Shown piece after piece: positions 55,713-64,000 of a stretch of DNA of 64,000 nt. The DNA comes from Lunularia cruciata. Taxonomy: Eukaryota > Streptophyta > Marchantiopsida > Lunulariales > Lunulariaceae. The stretch spans positions 1,369,001-1,433,000 of the forward strand of contig OX419762.1 in assembly GCA_948567375.1 (NCBI GenBank), given 5' to 3'. The translations under genes were made by a program, and so were the position numbers. The notes under the pieces are model-generated. The model was not told the origin of the DNA and made no database searches. It worked only from the letters and a program-made list of their open reading frames with translations. How positions within the stretch are numbered: position 1 is the stretch's first letter; every line of letters starts with the position of its first letter.

Positions 55713-58700
55713 TATGACAACCTAGCAAATATCACTTTTGTGGTAATCAAGTAAGTAAAGTTTGTTCCACAGAGATATGATTCAGAATTGGTCAAATACA
55801 AAGCAAAGTAACAACTTCAATTCTTCTTGGTTGCATCTTTAATCTCTTAGGTAGAAACCACATCCAGAAGAGAGTAACAAGCACTGACTCGTCATCTCAT
55901 CACAACAATTTGTCGCACTTAATCACAACTTCATCAAATCTTTCCAAAAAATCTTCATTGTGATGATTTAGTCTCTCCCAAAAATGGCACTTCACTAGAA
56001 AATGACTTTACTTCAGAATTGTGTTCCACCCCTCCACTAAAGGCACAACTTCCTTGATCAAAATTGCTTCACATCAACTCTACGATGCACTCACAAATGC
56101 AAAATACTACCAACACTACAATTCCTCTCAGATTTGTCAAGGCATTGCTTCAATTGCACTTCACTCAAGATCAAACAATGAATGAAGATCAAGGTTGCGG
56201 AATCTAACATCCAACACTCACACTGATTTGCACTTTGAAATTCTCCACACACTCACAAACATAGACACAAAATTGATACTCAGAATTAAGCTCTAGCAAC
56301 GAGCACTAAAATCAGCACTTTGCTTTATCTATTCTTAGAATTATGAGCACTGAACAACATATGATTGTGAATGCCACCTTTAAATTGGCAAAGCACTTCA
56401 GCAATTACTAACAACTATAATGTTTCCTAACAACTCTTCCTACCTACCTGTAGATCCAAAATGACAAACCACCTCTTCATATTTGCCTCTTCAAATCTTA
56501 AAATTGTTACTACGCTGATCCAATGTCTACTTCTTCCTTGGCTTCCAATCCCAATCCTGAAGTAATCTCACATACTACTCTATCCTTAGGTTTCCCAACT
56601 ACTAACTCCTCTACCAATTCTACTACTTCTTCTTTCTGATCTACAATTCCCATCACAAGTAACCTTTCTAATTCTCTATCTCCTGACCCACTCTTCTCTA
56701 ATATTTCCAATGGTAACTCCAAAGATATTTGTACTCCTATGTCATCTACTTTGGGCTTTGCTTTTACATCCTTCCAAAGTTTACCTATCTCCAACTTTAC
56801 TAGATCTAATCTAATTGTGATATTATCTTCCACTTCTAATATCTTCCTCTCTACACAAGTTTTGAGACTAATGAGCAAAGCATTCAAATCCTTATCCTTT
56901 GCATTTTTCCTCCTCGTCTCTTGCACCAACACAATTCAACTCGTGCAATCTTGTTTCTTAAATCCTAACACCAGCTTTTGTACTCTCCATCACTCTATCA
57001 AGCTCTTGCTCCTTCTTTGCTACTCTTGCCATATCATGAATAATTTCTAACCGTGAATCAATAAACTATTGTTTCAAGATCTCATACTCTGCTATCTATC
57101 TCTCCCTTGCAATGACATTCTGCTCTATTATTCTCTCTCTACTCCCCACTTCCTTCTTTAATTTTTCAATTACCTCATTCTGTACCATTGCATCTACTCA
57201 TAGTACTTCCCTCTCTTCTTCACCTCGAGTTATATTCTTCTTCAACTCCGAGTTCTCTTCCTCTAATCTTGCTAACACCTCCAACACAATCTTCACTTTT
57301 GGATACTTTGATTGCATCTCCTGCTTCTTCTGCTCCAACTTTGCTAACAATGGGCACACAACCTCCCACAAATACTCTACTCCTTCACTTGGTTTTACCT
57401 CAACTTGTGGACTTTTCTCCTTCTTCACTCAACACTCACCTTCTCAGCTGCAATCTCCTTATTGGAATGGATTCTTTGCTCTCTAAATTACCACTCTCCA
57501 CTTCTCTTACATGACCCGGTCTTGCTTCATACTTTGCTCTTCTTCTAGAATGGACTCCTCTTTGAATGGTCACCCTCTTCTCCTCCTGCTCTAGAACTTC
57601 ATCTTTGGGTCTTTGGTTACCTTCTTCTTCCATTTCCATCTTTCCTTCTTCCTCTTTGGGTACCGACTGCATCTCCACTCCATCTTCACTCTCGCTGCTC
57701 ATGTCACTACTCTGCAACATGACTTTAGCTTCTTCCTCCTTGTCTAAGTCTTCTAACTTGTCTTAGGCCTCCTCTTCTGATTCTTTGCCCAACAATGCGA
57801 TTACCACCAATTCTTTCCTTGGGTTTACCTTCCTGATCTTCCAAGGTCTTGTCACCACTACTTCTTCTTCTTCTCCTTGTTGACTCCTCTTCTTTGACTT
57901 TGGAGTATTCACCTTCATCTGCATGCTCTGCCCCGTCTGTGCATAGTACTCATTGCTGCTCCTTATTTGCAAGATGTATTGCTGCTCCTCCGTGTTAGCA
58001 TCTCTTCTCAAATTTGGGTGGAAGTGCGACACCATCTTGTGTCTCTCCATCATGTTCAGCAAGTTCAGTCCCAAGTAGAAATGGGCTGCAAACGGCACAA
58101 TGTTGTGTGGAGGTGACTTGTCTTGCAAGTTCCACACCATTTGTCTTGCACGCAGATGAAAGCACTTCGCGCAATTGAATGGTTCCCCTACAAACATTTT
58201 GTGGAAGAACACCACTTGATGTTTCATCACAAAAGTGGTTTGTGCCGCCTTCAAGATAGCCATCATTGCACTTACAATGCCTCTCCCCACAGGGTCTTTA
58301 TAGCTCTCAACTTTGTAGCCATTCTTTGTGTGCTTTGAAGAGAAGGAGTCTCTCACTTCTTGGGTTTCTTCAACTACTTCTCCCTTTGCTAAGAACGTGG
58401 ATCCTTGCTCATCACCTGCCTCTCTTTAGAGTACTAACCTCCAATCCAACTCTATCTAGCAAGCCAGATTTCCTCTATTCCCTTCTTCCTCAGGGCCATC
58501 GAGACATTTACTCTCAATGATTTCAGTCATGAAACTTGGAAAGCTAATGTTCTTGTTCCATGCTAGGAATGTGATCTAAATCCTGCTCAAGACTTTGATT
58601 CTCGCAATCATATCTAATCTCTCACTGCAAAGTCAGAGTTCTTCTTCCCACCTCCCATCTTTCTCTCTTCCACTCTAGTTTGGTGGCTACTCTTCCTACT

Positions 58701-59229
58701 GATTCCCGGACTGACTTCCTATCGACACACCAGCGCATCTTTGACTACACTTCCTTTCCCATGATCTTCCGCAAGACAACTTCTTAACGGCAATGGAAAA
58801 TTACTTGTCATTGCTTCATCTCTAGCCCAAATCTTATAGTGGCCCACTTCCTCCGTCTTTCTTCACTTTGAATTTCTCCAAAAATTCACACTTCCTTTGT
58901 GCTCCCGTCACTATCAAATCACCTCTTGCTCATAGGCTAGCCATTTTTTGTGCACGGTACCTTCTTGAATGTCCAACCCCAAAGGAAAGTTGTTACACTA
59001 TCCTCATCTCGAGTTGAGCATCCTTGAGACAAAGTCCCCTTACTTTGGGTTTCAAGTTGATAGTGCAAATCCGAGTACTTCATCTTCTAACACAAAGTCA
59101 CTTTTCCTTGGGATTATAGCCCAAAGACATCATTCTTTGCCTTCAAATGGCATACATGCGCAATCCAACTTCTTTTGTACACCTCTTCTTCAAAAATAAG
59201 AAAAAAAAAACAAAAATATGGGTACCACA
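55713..59229 (-). repeat. Solo giant family A LTR with TSD ccaag
   Basis: The LTR reads TATGACAACCTAGC at 55,713 and ends ATGGGTACCACA at 59,229 on the plus strand. The flanks are an exact 5 bp duplication, ccaag (55,708-55,712 and 59,230-59,234), and the C2 leader continues across. At 3,517 bp it is the giant form. There is no attached interior. It carries the LTR ORF with a deletion in the coiled coil. Confidence 0.95.
56510..58811 (-). pseudogene. LTR-encoded coiled-coil protein, copy 3 (broken)
   Basis: Read from 58,811 (MTSNFPLPLRS) to 56,510. A 197 codon open stretch (58,356-57,763) covers the globular part: NGYKVESYKDPVGRGIVSAM, FVMKHQVVFFHKMFVGEP, RQMVWNLQDKSPPHNIVPFA and EEQQYILQIRSSNEYY. 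The linker follows, with EKRVTIQRGVHSRRRAKYEA (57,720-57,436), then the coiled coil (EVVCPLLAKLEQKKQEMQSK, LEEENSELKKNITRGEEE). A deletion near 56,950 removes part of the coil. The final open stretch 56,932-56,510 holds RKNAKDKDLNALLISLKT and the tail TLEKSG-like (ILEKSGSGDRELERL). About six stops occur. No function assigned. Confidence 0.75.
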
Positions 59230-59273
59230 CCAAGAGTGGAAATTAAGGTTATGCAAGATTCCCCAAGGGAGTA

Positions 59274-59678
59274 TTGTATTTGGGGAAAAGTGAGTTTAGA
59301 ATAGAATTTGAAAAGAGTGTTGAGAGGATCCAAAAACCTACACCACTTGGAGGAAAGAGTGAGTCTAAGTGTTTTCTATGTGGAGAGAAGGGACATAAGG
59401 TAAGTTCATGTCTATTGACCTTTGAGAGCAAGAGATTGAGGGAAAGGAGAGGCTTACTTGACTCAGGTTTGCATGTTGGGCTTTCTTCACCAGGATTGGG
59501 AGGGAGAAGATCTAAGACCAAGGAGTTGTGTGAGGTTTGTGGAGTGGAAGGACTTCCAAAAGGAAATGAGTGTAGTGGATTAAAAGAACTTTTGGAGACT
59601 TTGGTAAAAGATTTTGGAGAGAGTCTTAGTATAGCTACAGAAATACTACCACCTTCATTAGCTAGTTCTCAAGATTAG
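59274..59678 (+). CDS. C2 leader ORF with zinc knuckle, 134 aa
   Basis: This open frame matches the C1 leader ORF along about 120 residues: FEKSVERIQKPTPLGGKSES, the CCHC knuckle CFLCGEKGHKVSSC, a basic region, and CEVCGVEGLPKGNEC in which the histidine of the second cluster has become asparagine. It has no stop over its length even though the element is otherwise disrupted. The start differs from C1 because of a local deletion, so the ATG at 59,274 is provisional. Retention of an intact frame in two separated copies supports it as a real gene of the family. Confidence 0.6.
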   Translation: MYLGKSEFRIEFEKSVERIQKPTPLGGKSESKCFLCGEKGHKVSSCLLTFESKRLRERRGLLDSGLHVGLSSPGLGGRRSKTKELCEVCGVEGLPKGNECSGLKELLETLVKDFGESLSIATEILPPSLASSQD

Positions 59679-60594
59679 TGATGGAGATAATCTTTCAACT
59701 TATGGATAAACTATTCATGAGAGTTCAACTAATATGCACTCTATGATTTGATGTTCCTATAGAAATCTTGGAGCAACCTGAACCTTTTGTGTTACCTAGG
59801 GTGTATAACACTCAAATGGTGTTGTGACAACCCGGCAAATATCACTTTTGCGGTAATTGGGTAAGTAAAGTTTGTTCCCGCAGAGATACAAGTCAAAAAT
59901 GTCCAAATACAAAGTCAAATAGTAACATGTAATTCTTCTTGGTTGCGTCTTTAATCTCTCAGGTAGAAACCACACCCATAAGAGAGTAACAAGCACTGAC
60001 TCACAGTCTTGTCACAAATTAACACTCCATAATCACAACTCCATCAAATCTTTCCAAACAATCTTGATTGTGATGATTCAAGCTCTCCTAAAAACGGCAC
60101 TTCACTGCAAAACGACTTTGCCTCAGAATTGTGTTCCACCCCTCCACTGAAGGCACAACTTCCTCGATCAAAATTGCTTCACATCAACTTTGCACTGCAC
60201 TCACAAATGCAAAATACTACCAACACTACAATTCCTCTCAAATCTGTCAAGGCATTGCTCCAATTGCACTTCACTCAGGATCAAAAACATAAAATGAAGA
60301 TCAAGGCTGTGGAATCCAACATCCAACAAACACTCAGACTTGCACTTCAAATTTCTCCTAACACTCACAAACACAATCACAAAGTTGATACTTGGAATCA
60401 AGCTCAAGCGACGAGCACTGCTTCACAGCACTTTGCTTTATCTATTCTCAAAAATTATGAGCACTAAATAACATTTGACTGCGAATGCCACTCTTAAATA
60501 GTGAATCAATCAACAGTTCTAACAACTATTCTAACCTGCAGATCCAAAATGATAATGCACATCTTCATATCTACCTCTTCAAATCTCAAAACTG

Positions 60595-63171
60595 TTACTT
60601 ATCCGATCCGATGTCTACTTCTTTCTTGGCTTTCAAACTCGAACCCGAAGTAATCTTACTTCCTACTACTGTGTCCTCGGGTTTCACAACTTCTAATTCT
60701 TCTACCAATTCCAGCAATTCTCTTTCCTGATCTGAAATTCCACTAGTGGGTAATCTATCTAACTCCTTATCTCCCGACCCACTCTTCTCTAATGTCTTTG
60801 ATGGCAACTCCAAAGACATTTGGACTCCTATGCTATCTACTTCGGGTTTTGCTCTAACATCCTTCCAAAGTTTTTCTAGCTCTACTTTCACTAAGTCTAA
60901 TCTAATTGAAATGTTATCCTCTACCTCTAAAACCTTTCTCTCTACACGAGTTCTTAATTTGATCAACAAGGCATTCATCTCGGTGTCTTTTGCTTGTCTT
61001 CGCCTCGTCTCCTGCACCAACAACTTCAACTTGTGCAGGCGTGCTTCTTCAATTCAAACGTTGGCTTCTGTACTTAACATCGCGTTCACGCTGAGGACTA
61101 TCTCCTTCAATGGCTCCAATCTTGTCTTCCTTTCTCGCTCCCGATCTGCAAGCCATTCCTCTCGATACATTGCCAACTCTGCCTCGAATTTGGCTTTCAC
61201 CGTTTCCTTCTCTTTCTCCTTCTGTTCAATCTTCTCTTCTTGATTACGAAGTAACTCTTGTAATCTCTCTTCTTCTCTATATCGTGCAGCTAACTCTCTT
61301 TGCCAGAGTTGCTTCTTCTCCTCCATACTTTCCATCACTCTATCAAGTTCTTGATCCTTCGCTGCTACCCTCGCCATAGCATGGATAAGTTCTACTCTTG
61401 AATCAGCAAACTGCTGCTTCAAGATTTTGTATTCAGCTACTTGTCTCTCTCGTGCTATGTCACTCTTCCTCGCAAGATCCTCTCGATAGCTCACTTCCCT
61501 CTTCAGGTCTTCAATTACCTGACTTCTCTCTACTACCTCCGCTTGCAGTACTTCTCTCTCCTCCTCACCTCGGGTTACACTCCTCTTCAACTCCGAGTTC
61601 TCTTCTTCTAATCTCACTACCACCTGCAATACAGTCTTTACCTTTGGACAAGTCGACTGCATCTCCTTCTTCTTGTGCTCCAACTTCACCAACAATGGGC
61701 ACACTACCTCTTGCAAGTACTCCACTCCATCACTGGCAACTACCTCATCCCGCGGAGTGGTCTCTCTTTTCTCCTTTTGTTCTCCTGATACTCGCCTTCT
61801 TCTTTGGAGTCTTTGTATCGGGATTAATGCCTCACTGCCCGAGCCTTCTTCTACCTCTTCCTTCACTCTACTTGGCCTTGCTTCACACTTTGCCTTATGT
61901 CGCTAGCAAACTCCTCACTGAACTGTGATCTTCTTTTCCGCTGGCACCGGTACTTCGTCCTCCAGCGTTGTGTTGTCTTCGGCTTCCACCTTGGCTTGCA
62001 CTTCTTCTTCGTATTCTTCAGCCGCTGGCGCCAATGTCATCTCTCCACCTTCTTCACTATCACTGCTCGTATCTCCGCTCTGTAGTGTCAGCTCAGGTTC
62101 CTCCTCATGTTCCGAGTGCTCCGTTTTGAGCTCGGCCTCGCCTTTTGAGTCTTCATCTTTTGACTCAATAACTACCATTCCTCGCCTCGGGTTACCTCTC
62201 TGCATCTTTCGAGGTTTCTTGCTTTCTTTGGCTTCTCCTTGCCGACTCCTCTTCTTTGTCAGGGTACTCACTACGACCTCCACGTTCTTCCCTCTCTTCG
62301 TGTAGTAATCGTCCGTGCTCTGGATTTGGAGTATGTATTGCTGCTCCTTGACATTGACCTCCTTTCGCACATCAGGATGGAAGTGCGACACCATCCAATT
62401 CCGCTCCGCCGAGTTCAAAAAATTGAGCATGAGGTAGAAGTGTGCTGTAAACGGCACAATGTAGTGTGGAGGCAACTTATCCCGCAAATTCCACACCATC
62501 TGCCTCGTTCTCCCATGAAAACACCTCGCCCAATTGATTGGTTCTCCTGCAAACAACTTATGGAAGAACACCGCTTGGTGTTTCATCACATAAGTCGTTC
62601 TCTCCGGCTTCAAGATCACCATGAGAGCACTCACAGTCCCTCTCTTCACTGGATCCTTGTAACTCTCAACTTTGTACCCATTCTTCGTTCTTTTTGACGA
62701 GAAGGCATCTTTCACCTCCTGAGTCTCTTGGGTATCTCTCCTTTCCCCAAGAACGTGGCTCCCTGCTCCAAGCCTGCCTCTTTCCTGAGTACGAGTCTCC
62801 AATCCAACTCTGTCCAGCGAGCCGTATTTCCTCTCTTCCCTTCTTCCTTGGGTCCATTGAGACACTTACTCTCGATGATTTCTATCATGAATCCTAGAAA
62901 ACTTACGTTCCAGTTCCATGCCAAAAAGGTGATCCAAAGTCAGCTCAAGACTTTGATCCTCGCTATCACATCTAATCTCCAAATCGCATGATTTTCTCAC
63001 TGTGAATTTGGAGTTTTTCTTACCTCCTCCCATCTCTTCTACTTTCTCACTTTCTCTCGATTTCACTCTAGCAACTTCTCCCTTGCGCACTAACACGAGT
63101 CCAAGTCTATTTCCCTTTCCCCGATCACCTGCAAGACAACTCCTCAACGGCAAAGGAAAATTGCTCAACAT
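60595..63171 (-). pseudogene. LTR-encoded coiled-coil protein, copy 4 (best preserved)
   Basis: The frame from ATG 63,171 to the stop at 60,595 spans 2,577 nt (about 859 codons), almost equal to copy 2. N-terminus MLSNFPLPLRSC, second ATG at 63,033 (MGGGKKNSKF). Long open pieces: 62,865-61,915 (globular part plus linker: YKVESYKDPVKRGTVSALMV, MKHQAVFFHKLFAGEPINWA, FHPDVRKEVNVKEQQYILQI), 61,866-61,054 (coiled coil: LEEENSELKRSVTRGEEERE, EDLARKSDIARERQVAEYKI, QLWQRELAARYREEERLQEL), 61,029-60,595 (RLDLVKVELEKLWKDV, tail TLEKSGSGDKELDRLP). The breaks are two or three frameshifts and two stops. It is hydrophilic throughout. Function unknown; a nuclear or particle-associated structural role is only a guess. 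Confidence 0.8.
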
Positions 63172-63190
63172 TTCGTCGTTGTAGTTTCAA

Positions 63191-63198
63191 TTTTTATA
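63191..63198 (-). promoter_or_regulatory. TATA box of the A3 LTR
   Basis: On the minus strand TATAAAAA is preceded by CAACTC, 27 nt upstream of the ATG at 63,171. It is the counterpart of 41,051-41,058 in another copy, with identical spacing. Confidence 0.65.
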
Positions 63199-63585
63199 GA
63201 GTTGCGCTTCTTTGTCTTCTGTCACTTCGAATTCCTATCAAGAAATCACATCTCCAACATGCAACTGTCACTGTCAATCAACCTTTGCGCGTATGTGCCG
63301 CTAGTTTTCAAATGGCCCCTTCTTGAATTTCTCGCCCCGACGAAAGGTTGTTAGACTGTCTTTGCCTCAGGTTGAGCTCCCCCCGATCCAAAGACAATTT
63401 ACTTTGGGTTGTATGCTGACAGGGCATTTCCAAATACTTTGCCTTATGACCCGAAGTCACTTTACTTCGGGTTTCATCCCGAAGACTCTTTTCTTTGCCT
63501 TCTTCGGCCATACAGGCGCAATCCGACTTCTCTATACACTTCTTCTCCTTTATTCTGAAAAAAACAAAAAATATGGGCACCACAT

Positions 63586-64000
63586 ACCTCCTCCCTCAAA
63601 TGTGAGCATCCCCACAAACATAGACCTTGGGTGTCTTAGAAACTTCCGAGTCTATGGTCCAATATCTCCGAACTCTCCACCTGTTTACTCGAGTGGCAAA
63701 AGGATTACCTTCCAAGTTGACGAGCTGCATGGATCCATTTTTGTAAAGATGAAGAACTCAATAGGGACCTATCCATCTCAAATGCAACTTGCTTGGAAAA
63801 AATATTCGGCAATTGTCATATAACAAAACCAAATCCTCTTCTCGTACAGTCACAGGCTTGATTCTCTTATCGGGCCTGACTTTCCTCTGTGCTTGTACTT
63901 CTTTCGTGGTTTGCATTGCATCGTCTCTTTTCTCTTCTAACCACATCAGTTGATGAATCCGAAGATCCTGACTTTCTTCTTCCGACATTTGTTCTTCGCA
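63586..64000 (-). pseudogene. A3 polypurine tract and integrase C-terminus (cut by window edge)
   Basis: The minus strand has a GGGAGGAGGTA tract directly before the LTR. The integrase end lies upstream: an open frame at 63,988-63,758 (LRIHQLMWLEEKRDDAMQTT, PVTVREEDLVLLYDNC, HLRWIGPY), one stop, then NGSMQLVNLEGNPFATRVNR and a final VCGDAHI before the stop. It closely matches A1. The rest of A3 lies outside the window. Confidence 0.85.

Larger units (their letters stand above)
54838..59822 (+). mobile_element. C2 interior, interrupted and truncated
   Basis: The leader from 54,838 matches that of C1 (tattggttttgttgtctagat in place of the primer site) to 55,712. A solo A LTR follows, and the leader continues at 59,230-59,822 with the zinc-knuckle ORF. 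The element is cut at 59,822, before gag, by the A3 LTR. Its gag and pol would lie beyond A3, outside the window, if they survive. Confidence 0.82.
59823..63585 (-). repeat. 3' LTR of element A3 (giant form)
   Basis: From TGTGACAACCCGGC at 59,823 to ATGGGCACCACA at 63,585, this is 3,763 bp. It is directly followed by the polypurine tract and integrase end of A3, so it is the 3' LTR of a minus-strand element, not a solo. That shows that the long ORF belongs to the LTR itself and to an element with its own pol. The left flank ggtgt (59,818-59,822) should recur beyond the far end of A3, outside this window. Confidence 0.93.

Noticed and set aside
60595-63171. Host gene for a myosin- or kinesin-like coiled-coil protein
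   Set aside because: The sequence recurs many times in the window, always between A LTR ends, and has no motor domain or introns.

Overview
This 64 kb window looks like intergenic heterochromatin from a large, repeat-rich land-plant genome. Two of the three retroelement families are Ty3/Gypsy elements of plant Athila/Tat type: no chromodomain, Asp-tRNA-like primer sites and plant-style reverse transcriptase. The base composition is AT-rich, and old copies look depleted of CG. I found no host gene, rRNA or tRNA gene. The species cannot be told from the sequence; a fern, lycophyte, bryophyte or conifer would fit.

Three families are distinguished here. Family A has LTRs that start TGTGGTACCCACA and end GGGTTGTCACA, and exists in a short-LTR form (about 1.8-1.9 kb) and a giant-LTR form (about 3.5-3.8 kb). 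Family C is a 7.8 kb element with 692 bp LTRs (TGTAACACCC...GGCTCACA). Family B is an older Ty3/Gypsy element whose pol motifs remind me of a lineage best known from basidiomycete fungi.

Layout: 1-837 is a left-edge LTR-like segment with 103 bp direct repeats. From 838 to about 18,400 runs a decayed plus-strand B element. It is interrupted by a C LTR fragment (1566-1977), a solo A LTR (4004-5928, TSD acctt) and a complete minus-strand A element (6577-16436, TSD tagag). Next come tandem arrays with 50 bp and 91 bp units (18,515-20,479) holding a C LTR (20,480-21,167). A mosaic of A and C LTR fragments in both orientations fills 21,621-27,529. From 27,530 to 54,147 lies an old plus-strand A element (A2). 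Inside its integrase is an A LTR (39,637-53,043), inside that a giant A LTR (40,663-52,305), and inside that a nearly intact C element (42,171-49,989). A second C element (from 54,148) carries a solo giant A LTR (55,713-59,229, TSD ccaag). It is cut off by the 3' LTR of another minus-strand A element (from 59,823) that runs off the right edge.

The most unusual feature is that the giant A LTRs carry an open frame of about 860 codons in the sense of the element. It begins 27 nt downstream of a TATA box and ends in the 3' half of the LTR. Its product has a conserved globular segment, an acidic/basic linker, a long coiled coil and a conserved tail. Four copies preserve nearly the same layout; the short LTRs keep only the tail. 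A second unusual feature is a zinc-knuckle ORF in the leader of family C, upstream of its gag.
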